DNA of 61,546 bases. Origin: Lachnospiraceae bacterium. GTDB lineage: Bacteria; Bacillota; Clostridia; Lachnospirales; Lachnospiraceae. The notes beneath the pieces are model-generated. The model saw nothing but the letters and a program-made list of their open reading frames with translations. It was not told the DNA's origin and did not search any database. Both the position numbers and the translations under genes were made by a program. Shown in pieces: positions 37,709 to 49,022 of the stretch (positions are counted from its first letter, which is position 1; each line of letters begins with the position of its first letter). The DNA lies in the NCBI GenBank assembly GCA_016288705.1, contig JAEELB010000262.1:1-61546 (forward strand), read 5' to 3'.

Positions 37709-40227
37709 AAAGCCTTTTTCCGGGCGCAGATCACCCTGTCGTTGCCTGAATAATCCTTTGTCACGGACACATCAATGTAACCGTTTTCTTCAAGGAGTTG
37801 TTTCACCTGTTCGGCCTGATCGTATCCGATCTCAAGGAAGATCATCCCACCGGGCTTGAGATGATCCAGGGCGCCGGGAATGATCCTCCGGTACATATCA
37901 AGCCCGTCCTCGCCGCCGTCAAGAGCGGCTTCGGGCTCGTAATCCCTGACTTCCGGCATCAGGCCGGGTATCTCGCTGCTTCTGATATACGGCGGATTTG
38001 CGGTGATCATCTCGAAAAGATCCTCTCCGGTCTCCTCCCCCAGCGCGTCAAACAGGTCGCCTGTGACCCAGACCACCCTTCCTTCACTGATCAGGTCGTC
38101 GGAATTATCTTTTGCAAGAGCGATGGCTTCTTCCGAAATATCCACCCCGACTCCAGTGGTATCGTTGGAATACCTGAGGAGGGATGTGAGGATACACCCC
38201 GTTCCGGTACAGAGGTCCAGGATCCTCACGCCGCTGCCCGTATTCTTCATGGCCTCTTCCACCAGGATCTCCGTGTCGAACCTGGGGATCAGCACCCCCG
38301 ACCTGACGATGAAATCAAAGCCCATGAAGGGAGCTTCCTCGGTGATCAGCTGCAGAGGCTCTCTGGTGGCCCTGCGCCCGATCATCTCCCGGAACAGCTT
38401 CCTGTTCCTTTCGGATACGCCACTGTCTCCGGAATCCAGCAGATCCTCCCTGGACATCCCGGTAATGAACTTGAAAAGGATGAAGGCGTCGTTTTCGGGG
38501 TCCGGCACGCCGGCTTTTCTCAGTATCTCTTCAGCCTCCCTGAGGATCCCGCCGTTTTCTTCGGGGGATTCCTCCTCCCGGATCCCGTAAGCCGCCGGGA
38601 CTTCACTCTCTGTCTCGTGAACGGTCCCGGAAAGGTCATCATTTTCCTCCGTTCCGTCGTACTCAGGGAATGATCCGTTATTATTAATATCATCTGTTAT
38701 TGAACTTTCAGTATCTTTTGATTCCTCCGTATCCCCGCTTCCAGAGTGGGAAGCCTGCTTCCTGTCTCCGAAATTCTCTTGCAGGAATTCTCTCCAGTCT
38801 ATGACCGCCTCCACCGAAGCTATGCCCGCTCTGATCATCTCGTCATCAGGCTCCCTGACCGTGAGTTTCTGAAGGAGGAGCCCCGGAGCGGACAGAACGG
38901 CGGTGAATATATTCTCAGATCTTGAGGACAGCTTTATGATCTCGTAGGATATTCCCGCGATCACGGGGATAAGCAGGAGCCTCAGCACTATCCTCAGGAC
39001 GTAATCCTCCACCCTTATGAAGAAAAATACCACCACGCTCACCAGCATCACCAGGATAAGGAAGCTGGTGCCGCACCTTCTGTGGGCTTTGGGACAGGCT
39101 CTCACATTTTCCACGGTGAGTTCCTTTCCCGTTTCCAGACAGTTGATGCATTTGTGCTCCGCGCCGTGATATCCGAAGGTGCGCCTTATATCCTCCACCA
39201 TGGAGATGGCCAGGATATAGACCACGAAGATCACCACTCTCAAAACGCCTTCGATGATGGCAAGCATTGATTCATTCAGGATATATTCCTTCAGGAAGGA
39301 AACTATCAGGAAGGGCAGGATGATGAAAAGGAATACTCCGATCCCGAGGGCCAGAACGGTCACTATGGCGCTCATGGCCTGCTCTCCGGCTTCCTTACGG
39401 GCCTTTTCGGCTTCGGGATCCCGCTCCTTACGGGCCTTTTTGGCTTTGGGATCACCTTCCTTACGGTCTAAAGAGGCTTTGCGTTTTCCCCGTTCCTTAC
39501 GGCCTGCAGGGGATTTTCCCTTTTCCTCCGGCTGAGGTTCTGCCGGGCGGGGTTCGAATTCTTCAAGTATCTCCAGGCCTTCGGGCAGTTCTTCCTCCTC
39601 AGCGGGCTTCACGTCTGAAGCAACGCTGTCTTTCGCTTCGGATCCTTCGGGGGCAGTCCCGCTCTCTTCCGCTCCGGATCCTTCAGGGGCGGTCCCACCC
39701 TCTTCCTCTCCGGATCCTTCGGGGGCGGTCACGCTCTCTTCCGCTCCGGATCCTTCGGGGGCGGTCACGCTCTCTTCCGCTTCGGATCCTTCGGGGGCGG
39801 TCCCGCTCTCTTCCGCTCCGGATCCTTCGAGGCCAGTCACGCTCTCTTCCGCTCCGGAGGCCGATCCCGCATCCTCTTCAGGAGCCGCTTCCGCCGTATC
39901 CGCTGAAAGCTCCCCTTCTCCGGGTACCATGTCTCCCCCGGGAGCTTCACCCTCGCCGGCGTACAGATCCACTGCGATATTCATGGCCTTCATCCCCATC
40001 ACAATGGAATCGATAAAGGCCAGAACGCCCCTGATCACCGGAATCCGGGCAAGACTGCTCTTTTTGTCCTCCGGTTCCGCGGCGTAAGAATTTACCGTAA
40101 TGCTCCCGTCCTCAAGGCGCACGGCCACGGCCGAGCGTCCGGTCCTCGCATTTCTCATCATCACACCCTCGAGGACCGCCTGTCCTCCAAGATGCGAATA
40201 CACTCTTTCTTTATCTATCTTCGACAT
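37705..40227 (-). CDS. prmC: Fusion of DUF1385 (YqhQ) membrane protein with PrmC glutamine methyltransferase
   Basis: A single open frame of 840 residues. Residues 1-95 and about 285-480 are a DUF1385/YqhQ membrane protein ([21 protein letters not shown], later [20 protein letters not shown] and four hydrophobic segments). An acidic then basic insert of about 190 residues splits it, including six 12-residue repeats like [12 protein letters not shown]. After a second acidic linker (about 490-555), residues 560-840 are Prm[22 protein letters not shown] and NPPYIRSSE. In related genomes rpmE, DUF1385, prmC and prfA are separate neighbours; here the middle two are joined. The release-factor methylation role should be retained. 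Confidence 0.85.
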   Translation of the reverse strand: MSKIDKERVYSHLGGQAVLEGVMMRNARTGRSAVAVRLEDGSITVNSYAAEPEDKKSSLARIPVIRGVLAFIDSIVMGMKAMNIAVDLYAGEGEAPGGDMVPGEGELSADTAEAAPEEDAGSASGAEESVTGLEGSGAEESGTAPEGSEAEESVTAPEGSGAEESVTAPEGSGEEEGGTAPEGSGAEESGTAPEGSEAKDSVASDVKPAEEEELPEGLEILEEFEPRPAEPQPEEKGKSPAGRKERGKRKASLDRKEGDPKAKKARKERDPEAEKARKEAGEQAMSAIVTVLALGIGVFLFIILPFLIVSFLKEYILNESMLAIIEGVLRVVIFVVYILAISMVEDIRRTFGYHGAEHKCINCLETGKELTVENVRACPKAHRRCGTSFLILVMLVSVVVFFFIRVEDYVLRIVLRLLLIPVIAGISYEIIKLSSRSENIFTAVLSAPGLLLQKLTVREPDDEMIRAGIASVEAVIDWREFLQENFGDRKQASHSGSGDTEESKDTESSITDDINNNGSFPEYDGTEENDDLSGTVHETESEVPAAYGIREEESPEENGGILREAEEILRKAGVPDPENDAFILFKFITGMSREDLLDSGDSGVSERNRKLFREMIGRRATREPLQLITEEAPFMGFDFIVRSGVLIPRFDTEILVEEAMKNTGSGVRILDLCTGTGCILTSLLRYSNDTTGVGVDISEEAIALAKDNSDDLISEGRVVWVTGDLFDALGEETGEDLFEMITANPPYIRSSEIPGLMPEVRDYEPEAALDGGEDGLDMYRRIIPGALDHLKPGGMIFLEIGYDQAEQVKQLLEENGYIDVSVTKDYSGNDRVICARKKAL
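39635..39850. repeat. Six tandem 36-bp repeats inside the DUF1385-PrmC gene
   Basis: Units begin at 39635, 39671, 39707, 39743, 39779 and 39815. Each contains TCGGATCCTTCGGGGGC or a close variant and encodes 12 acidic residues, so copy-number change would keep the frame. Confidence 0.92.
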
Positions 40228-40250
40228 ATCGCTCCGTTATGGTAAAGCAA

Positions 40251-40278
40251 AGGAGTCCGGGGATAACTCCGGACTCCT
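40251..40278 (-). terminator. Terminator after rpmE
   Basis: AGGAGTCCGG and CCGGACTCCT form a perfect 10-bp stem with an 8-base loop. On the minus strand it is followed by TTGCTTT. Confidence 0.75.
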
Positions 40279-40299
40279 CTGAAAGCCAGACATATAAAA

Positions 40300-40509
40300 C
40301 TATGCGTTGCTCTTGATCCCGTATCTCTTGTTGAATCTGTCGACACGGCCCTTGGCCTGAACAGCCTTCTGCTGTCCGGTATAGAAAGGATGGCAGTTGG
40401 AACAGATCTCAACGTGGATCTCAGGCTTTGTGGAACCTACGGTAAACGTATTCCCACAGTTGCACACCACCTGTGCCTGGTAGTATTTAGGATGAATATC
40501 TTCTCTCAT
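40300..40509 (-). CDS. rpmE: Ribosomal protein L31 (zinc-binding form)
   Basis: A 69-residue 50S protein beginning [20 protein letters not shown] and containing [10 protein letters not shown]. The four cysteines (CxC and CxxC) mark the zinc-dependent type. The ATG at 40509 has AGGAG six bases upstream; an 18-codon N-terminal extension of the frame is not supported. Confidence 0.96.
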   Translation of the reverse strand: MREDIHPKYYQAQVVCNCGNTFTVGSTKPEIHVEICSNCHPFYTGQQKAVQAKGRVDRFNKRYGIKSNA

Positions 40510-40566
40510 TTCAAACTCCTTCACTGTGCCGTCAATCGTATCCGCCCTCTTTCGGGCAGCCACGAC

Positions 40567-40595
40567 ATAATATCACAGGCTGAAAGCATTTGCAA
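40567..40595 (-). promoter_or_regulatory. rpmE promoter
   Basis: TTGCAA-N17-TATTAT on the minus strand, about 60 bp upstream of rpmE. Confidence 0.75.
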
Positions 40596-40621
40596 GAGGG
40601 AACGCGATTTTTCTCCGGTGC

Positions 40622-40646
40622 CGTTTGAAAGCCGGCCGAACCGGCC
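40622..40646 (-). terminator. Probable groEL terminator
   Basis: Just past the groEL stop, GGCCG-GTT-CGGCC forms a strong short stem followed by GGCTTTC. The U tract is weak. Confidence 0.45.
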
Positions 40647-40654
40647 TTCAGGCA

Positions 40655-42289
<1,635 letters not shown>

Positions 42290-42574
42290 TTACTCGAGCA
42301 CCGCGAGAATGTCACTCTGCTTGACTATGGTGAACTTCTCTTCGTCGATCTCGACCTCTGTCCCTGAATATTTGGAATAAATGACCTTCTGGCCCTTCTT
42401 CACGCACATCTTGATCTCATTGCCATCGATCATTCCGCCGGGGCCCACTTCCACTACTTCTGCCTGCTGGGGCAGTTCCTTTTCCTTTCCGGGTATCACG
42501 ATGCCGGATTTTGTGGTTTCTTCGGCTTCAAGCTTCTTAAGGACTACTCTGTCTGCCAATGGAACTAATTTCAT
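42290..42574 (-). CDS. groS: Co-chaperonin GroES
   Basis: A 94-residue Hsp10 cap of the GroEL chamber. It opens MKLVPLADRVVLKKLEAEE and contains the mobile loop TTKSGIVIPGKEKE. A GGAGG site precedes the ATG. It is the first gene of the HrcA-controlled groESL operon. Confidence 0.97.
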   Translation of the reverse strand: MKLVPLADRVVLKKLEAEETTKSGIVIPGKEKELPQQAEVVEVGPGGMIDGNEIKMCVKKGQKVIYSKYSGTEVEIDEEKFTIVKQSDILAVLE

Positions 42575-42603
42575 GATTGATTGCCTCCTTTGTCTTTATC
42601 TTG

Positions 42604-42630
42604 TTAGCACTCAACTGTTTTGAGTGCTAA
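42604..42630. promoter_or_regulatory. Perfect CIRCE operator (HrcA)
   Basis: TTAGCACTC-N9-GAGTGCTAA, an exact consensus, between the groESL promoter and groES. Confidence 0.97.
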
Positions 42631-42642
42631 CCAACAGCACTT

Positions 42643-42670
42643 ATGGTATCACAGCATTTCATATTTGCAA
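42643..42670 (-). promoter_or_regulatory. groESL promoter
   Basis: TTGCAA-N16-TACCAT on the minus strand, immediately upstream of the CIRCE element. The spacing is slightly short and the -10 weak. Confidence 0.55.
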
Positions 42671-42810
42671 ACAGAAATATCGAGGAATTTTTGCATCATA
42701 CTATATATATCTCCGATTTCCTCAACTTTTCTCCATTTTGCTTGTTTTTTTGTTCTTGTGATCTGCATCCGACAGAGGGAACTCTCTTAAGCGGACAGGC
42801 CGTATCCTCT

Positions 42811-43012
42811 TCCTCCGGATCTCATACAGGGGATGCTTTCCCGTCTTCCGGCTATGAGTTCCGCACCGTCACCCCGTCCTCTGCCTGCGGGCTTCATATA
42901 AAGTGCCTCGCACCGTCATCCTGTCCTCCGGATCTCATACATGGATACTTTCCCGTCTTCCGGCTATGGGCTCCGCACCGTCACCCCGTCCTCTGCCTGC
43001 GGGCTTCATATA
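42811..43012. repeat. Two tandem copies (113-bp period) that include a gene's 3' end
   Basis: Units start TCCTCCGGATCTCATACA at 42811 and 42924; about 90 bp of each are nearly identical, separated by 22 bp. The copy at 42924-43012 contains the last ten codons and stop of the adjacent RNA methyltransferase gene (LYEARRQRTG). The copy at 42811-42901 repeats the same coding-like end outside the gene. Shorter internal echoes (ATGAGATCCGGAGGA versus ATGAAGCCCGCAGGC) suggest older duplications. No gene is seen in the rest of 42671-42980. Confidence 0.88.
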
Positions 43013-43772
43013 ATAAGATAGAAGCCGACACACCGGCATTGAGACTCTCAAGCTCTCCTCCCATGGGGATCGATATGAGATCATCCGATATTTTTTTCGC
43101 TTCCTCTGACATCCCCGAGCTTTCATTTCCTATAATAAAAGCCGTCCCTCCACCGTAATCGCATCTGCTGTAGACCGATCTGCCCTCCGGGGATGTTCCG
43201 AAGACCCTGACGCCGGCTTTTTTCAAACGGATGATATCTTTCATGACATCCCGGGAGTACAAAAAGGGAACGCGGAAAACGGAGCCCATGGTGGATCTCA
43301 CCGCCTTGGGCCCGAACAGGTCAACGCAGTCCCCGGTCATGATAACACCCGTTGCCCCTGCCCCTTCCGAGGACCTCATTATGGTGCCCAGATTTCCGGG
43401 ATCCTGCAGCCTCTCCAGCACCACCAGGAGGGGAACATCCCCGATCAGATCATCCAGGGAATACTCCGGTTTTTTCATTACGCACATTATCCCCTGGGGG
43501 GTGACGGTGCCACTCATTTTGGCCATGACTTTATCAGTCACTTCTTCAAATCCCGTACTTTCCAGCTTTTCAAGAAGATCATTTCTGTTATCATTTGAAA
43601 GATCCCGCAAAAATGCCCCGGTCAAATAGACTTCGACAGTCATATTCTCCGGAGCATCTTTAAAGAGTTTTTTACCCTCAGTTATGAAAAGGTTTTCCTC
43701 GTCCCTCACCCGCTTTTTATCCCTGAGTGAGATAACGTGTTTGATTTTATCATTGGACAGACTGGTGATCAT
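42981..43772 (-). CDS. TrmH/SpoU-family RNA 2'-O-methyltransferase
   Basis: A 263-residue SPOUT-fold enzyme with an N-terminal L30e-like substrate-binding region (RVRDEENLFITEGKKLFKDA). The knotted SAM domain shows LQDPGNLGTIMRSSEGAGA, GSVFRVPF and the final FIIGNESSGMSEE and SIPMGGELESLNAGVSASILLYE. It probably methylates 23S rRNA. The ATG at 43772 overlaps the pfkA stop by one base (TGATG); a TTG one codon earlier is possible. Its last codons lie within the tandem duplication. Confidence 0.9.
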   Translation of the reverse strand: MITSLSNDKIKHVISLRDKKRVRDEENLFITEGKKLFKDAPENMTVEVYLTGAFLRDLSNDNRNDLLEKLESTGFEEVTDKVMAKMSGTVTPQGIMCVMKKPEYSLDDLIGDVPLLVVLERLQDPGNLGTIMRSSEGAGATGVIMTGDCVDLFGPKAVRSTMGSVFRVPFLYSRDVMKDIIRLKKAGVRVFGTSPEGRSVYSRCDYGGGTAFIIGNESSGMSEEAKKISDDLISIPMGGELESLNAGVSASILLYEARRQRTG

Positions 43773-44773
43773 CAATGATTCTGTTTTTTCGGAAATTCGT
43801 AATAATTCAGTTTCTTCGATACTTCAAAATAATACTCGGAAATGCTCTTTTTCCTCCCCAGGGCCTCCTCTATGTCCAGATCCGTGATCCTGCCGTCCAC
43901 CATGCTCACCACTCTGTTGGTGGCGCCCCCGCAGAGGATATCGGAGGCATATGCCCCCATGACGGAGCCGTAGAACCGGTCCTTGCAGGTAGGAGATCCG
44001 CCTCTCTGCATATATCCGAGAATAGTGGCCCTGGTCTCCACTCCGGTGGCCGCCTCTATCCTCCTGGCCATGGATGTGGAGTGTCCGATCCCTTCGGCGT
44101 TTATTATTATGTGATGCTTTTTGCCCCGCTTCCGGTTGTTGATGATATTGTTGATCAGAGTCTGTTCGTGGAAATCGTACTTCTCGGGGATCAGGATATC
44201 CTCGGCGCCGCTGGCGATGCCGCACCACAGAGCGATATAGCCGGCATTTCTCCCCATGACCTCGATGATGGAACATCTCTCGTGGGATGAAGACGTGTCC
44301 CTGACCCTGTCTATGGCCTGCATGGCCGTGTTGACAGCGGTGTCAAAGCCTATGGTGTATTCGGTTCCCGATATATCCAGATCAATGGTGCCGGGGATCC
44401 CGATGGTATTTACTCCGTGGTGGGAAAGAGCCTGGGCTCCCCTGTATGAACCGTCCCCTCCTATCACGATGACCCCGTCCATCCCGTGCTTTGCGCATAT
44501 CCGGGCAGCCTTTTCCTGAACTTCGGGGTTCTTAAATTCGGTGCACCTTGCGGTCCCCAGTATGGTCCCTCCCATCTGTATGATATCGGACACGCTCCCC
44601 ACATCCATATCGAAGATCTCCTCGTTGAGGAGTCCCAGATAGCCTTTCTTGATGCCCTTCACCGCAACGCCGTTACTGAGGGCCTTCCTGACCACTGCGC
44701 GGATCGCAGCGTTCATTCCCGGCGCATCGCCGCCGCTTGTGAGCACTCCTATGGTTTTGATCTTTTTCGACAT
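43772..44773 (-). CDS. pfkA: ATP-dependent 6-phosphofructokinase
   Basis: A 333-residue glycolytic enzyme. It has TSGGDAPGMNAAIRAV, the ATP-type glycine in IGGDGSYRGA and the catalytic loop PGTIDLDISGTEYTIGFDTA. The glycine in PGTID, rather than lysine, marks ATP rather than pyrophosphate use. The usual TIDND reads TIDLD; both aspartates are kept. MGRNAGYIAL and the allosteric RGGSPTCKDR follow. Confidence 0.94.
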   Translation of the reverse strand: MSKKIKTIGVLTSGGDAPGMNAAIRAVVRKALSNGVAVKGIKKGYLGLLNEEIFDMDVGSVSDIIQMGGTILGTARCTEFKNPEVQEKAARICAKHGMDGVIVIGGDGSYRGAQALSHHGVNTIGIPGTIDLDISGTEYTIGFDTAVNTAMQAIDRVRDTSSSHERCSIIEVMGRNAGYIALWCGIASGAEDILIPEKYDFHEQTLINNIINNRKRGKKHHIIINAEGIGHSTSMARRIEAATGVETRATILGYMQRGGSPTCKDRFYGSVMGAYASDILCGGATNRVVSMVDGRITDLDIEEALGRKKSISEYYFEVSKKLNYYEFPKKQNH

Positions 44774-44902
44774 AACTCATCCGTCCTTCCGTATTATGGA
44801 TCGAAACCCGATCCAACCGCCTGCCGTCCTAAGGGATCACCGTACCTGCCGGTATGCAGGGCTTTGATGACGACCACAGCCGGCCGCGGGACCAACGGCA
44901 TT

Positions 44903-44931
44903 ATGATAACACAATGCGCCGGTGAAAACAA
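44903..44931 (-). promoter_or_regulatory. Probable pfkA promoter
   Basis: TTGTTT-N17-TATCAT on the minus strand, about 130 bp upstream of pfkA. Confidence 0.55.
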
Positions 44932-45072
44932 ACCCGTGTTTGGCCACTCAATACTATATGACACCTGTGATTTACCGTGGCTATTTACAGCCCAAATGCC
45001 TTTATGACATTCTCCTCCTGTAATACGTGGCGATTCAAGTCTGCCGTCGGCGAATGATAGGACTAAAACGCC

Positions 45073-45300
45073 ATTTTCGGGTTTGGGACCTCTCCCGGCA
45101 GCTCCCGAAATCGCAAAATTTAGGATAATTTGATCATTTTCCTCGATCTTATCCTACATTTTCGGGTTTGGGACCTCTCCCGGCAGCTCCCGAAATCGCA
45201 TAATTTAGGATAATTTAACCTTTTTCCTCGATCTTATCCTACATTTTCGGGTTTGGGACCTCTCCCGGCAGCTCCCGAAATCGCAAAATATAGGATAATC
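45073..45300. repeat. Three 85-bp tandem repeats made of two stem-loops each
   Basis: Copies begin ATTTTCGGGTTTGGGACC at 45073, 45158 and 45243; the third is cut after about 57 bp. Each full unit has dyad 1, TTTCGGG...CCCGAAA with an inner GGGA/TCCC hairpin, and dyad 2, TAGGATAA...TTATCCTA. Dyad 2 carries an inner GATC/GATC pair in the first copy that is lost in the second. The array fills the space between the divergent pfkA and dnaE promoters. The rest of 44774-45435 shows no gene. Confidence 0.95.
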
Positions 45301-45349
45301 TACAAATCCTGCGGGAACCGGGCGCTTTCGACTTCACTCGAATATATGT

Positions 45350-45378
45350 TTGCTTTTGGGGGCCGGCAGGTATATAAT
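45350..45378 (+). promoter_or_regulatory. dnaE promoter
   Basis: TTGCTT-N17-TATAAT, about 58 bp upstream of dnaE and 50 bp after the repeat array. Confidence 0.8.
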
Positions 45379-45435
45379 GATATTGAATTTAGCGGCAGAG
45401 GCCGGAAGGGATCATATCAGTGACAGGAGCGTATC

Positions 45436-48400
45436 ATGAGTTTCGTACACCTTCACGTCCATACGCAGTACAGCCTGCTGGACGGTTCAAACAAGATAAC
45501 GGAATACGTAAAGAGAGTCAAAGAGCTCGGCATGACCGCCGCAGCCATCACCGATCACGGCGCGATGTACGGAGTCATCGACTTCTACAAGGAATGTCTG
45601 AAAAACGACGTCCGTCCTCTTATAGGCTGTGAGGTCTATGTGGCTCCCGGCTCGCGTTTCGACAGATCAAAAGGAGAAAGCGTCTCCCGCTATGATCATC
45701 TGGTGCTCATAGCGGAGAATAACACCGGTTACGAAAACCTCATGAAGCTTGTCAGCAAAGGTTTTACCGAGGGTTTGTGGTATAAACCCCGTGTGGACAA
45801 GGAACTCCTCACGGAATACCACGAAGGGCTCATCGCCCTCTCCGCCTGCCTTGCAGGGGAGATCCCCTCTCTCATCCTCAAAGGGGAAAATGACAAAGCA
45901 AAGGAGACGGCCCTGTACTACGCCGGGCTCTTCGGCCGGGACAACTTCTTCCTCGAGCTTCAGGACCATGGCATGGCGGAACAGAAGATGGTCAATCCGG
46001 TGCTGGTCTCCATCGCAAGGGAGACGGGGATCGGTCTTGTATGCACAAATGACGTACACTATACCTATGCGGAGGACGCGGAAGCCCACGACATCCTGCT
46101 GTGCATCCAGACGGGGAAGCTGGTCTCGGACACCGACCGCATGCAGTACAAGGGAGGACAGTTCTATCTGAAGAGCGAGGAAGAGATGGCCGCCCTTTTC
46201 CCTTACGCTCCGGACGCTCTGGAAAACACCGCCAGGATCGCCGAAAGATGCAATGTGGAGATACGCTTCCACGAGACAAAGCTGCCTCATTTCGACGTAC
46301 CTGAAGGATACGACTCCTGGGGCTATCTGAACAGGTTATGCAGCGAGGGCTTCGCCGTGAGATATCCGGATGACGACGGCACCCTTTTCAGCCGGCTCTC
46401 CTATGAACTGTCCGTGATACGGACCATGGGTTTTGTGGATTATTTCCTCATAGTCTGGGACTACATAAAATACGCAAGGAGCGTGGGCATCGCCGTGGGG
46501 CCGGGCCGTGGTTCCGCAGCAGGTTCTCTCGTATCCTACTGTCTCGGGATCACAAATATAGACCCGGTACGTTTCGGGCTCCTCTTCGAACGCTTTCTGA
46601 ATCCGGAGAGAGTGTCCATGCCCGATATCGATGTGGACTTCGCCTTTGAACGCAGGCAGGAGGTCATAGATTACGTTGCCCGTAAATACGGCAGGGAAAA
46701 GGTTGTGCAGATAGTCACCTTCGGAACCCTTCTGGCCAAAGGCGTCATACGGGATGTGGGACGGGCCATGGACATGAACTACAATTTCGTTTCATCTATT
46801 GCCAAGATGATCCCCAATGAGCTGAACATATCCCTGGAGAGGGCGCTCTCCGTGAACCCCGAACTGAGATCGCTCTATGACAGCGATCTGCAGGTACATC
46901 ACCTCATAGACATGTGCATGAGGCTTGAAGGACTTCCCAGACATACCTCCATCCACGCCGCCGGAGTGCTGATCTGCCCGGAGGAGGCAGACAGATATGT
47001 GCCTCTCTCCACAGGCTCGGACGGTGAAGTGACCACCCAGTATACCATGACCACGCTGGAGGAGCTGGGGCTTCTGAAGATGGATTTTCTGGGGCTGAGG
47101 ACCCTGACTGTCATACAGCAGGCCGTAGCCATGGCTGAGGAAAGCTTCAGACAGAGCAAAAGCTCCGGTGACGGAAATAACGGAAAAACCTTCCCCGGCA
47201 TCGACGCCGAAGGAAGACTTGACATAGACCACATAGACTTTGAAGACCCGGAAGTGTACAGATCCCTCTGGACCGGAAGGACCGAAGGGGTGTTCCAGCT
47301 CGAATCGGCGGGCATGATGTCTTTCATGAAGCAGATGAAGCCTGAAAGCCTTGAGGATCTCACGGCGGGCATCTCTCTCTACAGGCCCGGCCCCATGGAT
47401 TTCATACCCAGATACCTGGAATGCAGGGCCCATCCCGAGAGCGTCCGGTACTCCTGTCCCGAGCTGGAGCCTATACTGAAGAACACCTTCGGCTGCATCG
47501 TGTATCAGGAACAGGTTATGCAGATCTTCAGAACTCTTGCGGGCTATTCCATGGGACAGGCAGATAATATCCGCCGGGCCATGAGTAAAAAGAAGCCGAA
47601 GGTGATCAATGAAGAACGCGTGATATTTATTAACGGTTCCTCCGAAAAGGGCATCGCCGGATGCGTCGGAAAGGGAATAGACCCAAATGTGGCGGACGAC
47701 CTGTACGATTCCATGGTGGATTTTGCCAAATACGCCTTCAACAAATCCCATGCAGCCTGCTACGCCGTAGTGGCTTACCAGACAGCCTGGCTCAAATATT
47801 ATTACCCCGTGGAGTTCATGGCTGCCCTCATGTCCTCATTTATCGACAATCCGGGAAAGACCGCTTATTACATCCTGGTGTGCAGGAATCTGAAGATCCC
47901 CCTGCTCCCTCCCGACATAAACAGCTCCGGAGCGCTTTTCACCGTTTCGGAGGGCGCCATCAGATACGGCCTCAGCGCCATCAAGGGAGTGGGGACTCCC
48001 GCCGTCACCGCCATAGAAAAGGAGCGCAGGGAAAGGGGCGATTTCAGAAGCCTTCAGGATTTCATAGACCGTATGGCGGATCTGAAGGACCACGAGATAA
48101 ACCGGCGGGCCATCGAGAGCTTTGTAAAGGCGGGGGCTTTTGATTCATTCGGCTATACCAGGAAGCAGTGCATGGAGGTCTTTCCGCTTATGATGGACAA
48201 GGCTTCCAGGGACAGAAAGTCGGGCATCGCCGGGCAGATGACCCTTTTCGACATAATGCCGGAAGAACAAAAACAGGTGTTTTCTATTAAAATGCCCGAT
48301 GTGGGGGAATACTCCGCTCAGGAAAAGCTGGCCTTCGAAAAGGAAGTGATGGGAGTCTACGTAAGCGGACACCCTCTTGAGGACGACGCGGATCTCCTGA

Positions 48401-48954
48401 AAAAATACCAGACCGCAAAGACCACGGATTTTGCATATATGGAGGATGCAGGATGCGCCCTGGTCCCGGACGGGGGCACCGTCACCGTGGGCGGTATGAT
48501 CGTTGAAAAAAAGATCAAGTACACAAAGAAAAATGAGATCATGGCCGTGCTGTCCCTGGAAGATCTCTACGGCAATATGGAGGTCATCGTTTTCCCCAGG
48601 GATTATGAAAGGGTCAGGGACAAGCTTGAAGAGGAGGCAAAGGTCCTGATCACGGGACGTGTATCGGGAGAAGCGGACCGGGATTCAAAACTGATACTCA
48701 CGGAAATAAAGACCTTTGATGAGCTTCCGAGGAAGCTGTGGATCCAGACCGAAAAAGAAGCGGATATACCCAATATCATGATCTACCTTGAATCCCTGCA
48801 GGGCATAGCCGGAGGAAGGAACAGCGTCTGTCTTTACGCAAGAGATACGAAGAAGATACAGAAGCTTCCCCGGGAATATGACGTCGCCATCTCAAACGGG
48901 CTTTTGGACAGGCTCAGGACCCGGTACGGCGCGGATAATGTAAAAGTGACCTGA
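45436..48954 (+). CDS. dnaE: DNA polymerase III alpha subunit (DnaE)
   Basis: A 1172-residue replicative C-family polymerase. The PHP domain is at the N-terminus (FVHLHVHTQYSLLDG, AAITDHGAMYG). The catalytic core includes GPGRGSAAGSLVSY and MPDIDVDF with its paired aspartates. The helix-hairpin-helix, beta-clamp and OB regions follow, the last as VTVGGMIVEKKIKYTKKNEIMAVLSLEDLYG. Clostridia usually pair this enzyme with PolC; polC is not in the window. AGGAG lies six bases before the ATG. Confidence 0.96.
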   Translation: MSFVHLHVHTQYSLLDGSNKITEYVKRVKELGMTAAAITDHGAMYGVIDFYKECLKNDVRPLIGCEVYVAPGSRFDRSKGESVSRYDHLVLIAENNTGYENLMKLVSKGFTEGLWYKPRVDKELLTEYHEGLIALSACLAGEIPSLILKGENDKAKETALYYAGLFGRDNFFLELQDHGMAEQKMVNPVLVSIARETGIGLVCTNDVHYTYAEDAEAHDILLCIQTGKLVSDTDRMQYKGGQFYLKSEEEMAALFPYAPDALENTARIAERCNVEIRFHETKLPHFDVPEGYDSWGYLNRLCSEGFAVRYPDDDGTLFSRLSYELSVIRTMGFVDYFLIVWDYIKYARSVGIAVGPGRGSAAGSLVSYCLGITNIDPVRFGLLFERFLNPERVSMPDIDVDFAFERRQEVIDYVARKYGREKVVQIVTFGTLLAKGVIRDVGRAMDMNYNFVSSIAKMIPNELNISLERALSVNPELRSLYDSDLQVHHLIDMCMRLEGLPRHTSIHAAGVLICPEEADRYVPLSTGSDGEVTTQYTMTTLEELGLLKMDFLGLRTLTVIQQAVAMAEESFRQSKSSGDGNNGKTFPGIDAEGRLDIDHIDFEDPEVYRSLWTGRTEGVFQLESAGMMSFMKQMKPESLEDLTAGISLYRPGPMDFIPRYLECRAHPESVRYSCPELEPILKNTFGCIVYQEQVMQIFRTLAGYSMGQADNIRRAMSKKKPKVINEERVIFINGSSEKGIAGCVGKGIDPNVADDLYDSMVDFAKYAFNKSHAACYAVVAYQTAWLKYYYPVEFMAALMSSFIDNPGKTAYYILVCRNLKIPLLPPDINSSGALFTVSEGAIRYGLSAIKGVGTPAVTAIEKERRERGDFRSLQDFIDRMADLKDHEINRRAIESFVKAGAFDSFGYTRKQCMEVFPLMMDKASRDRKSGIAGQMTLFDIMPEEQKQVFSIKMPDVGEYSAQEKLAFEKEVMGVYVSGHPLEDDADLLKKYQTAKTTDFAYMEDAGCALVPDGGTVTVGGMIVEKKIKYTKKNEIMAVLSLEDLYGNMEVIVFPRDYERVRDKLEEEAKVLITGRVSGEADRDSKLILTEIKTFDELPRKLWIQTEKEADIPNIMIYLESLQGIAGGRNSVCLYARDTKKIQKLPREYDVAISNGLLDRLRTRYGADNVKVT

Positions 48955-48961
48955 GAACGAA

Positions 48962-48985
48962 GCGGGCGGGGATGACCCCGCCCGC
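48962..48985. terminator. Strong hairpin between dnaE and metK
   Basis: GCGGGCGGGG-ATGA-CCCCGCCCGC, a 10-bp stem. On the plus strand TTTTTCTTT follows after about 8 bases, so it ends dnaE; it may also serve converging metK. Confidence 0.85.
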
Positions 48986-49022
48986 CTGAAATCTTTTTCT
49001 TTGACCGAAGACCTCCTGCAGA

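Noticed and set aside
42811..43012. Duplicated gene or transposon end
   Set aside because: Only ten codons are copied, and no inverted ends, target duplication or transposase are seen.
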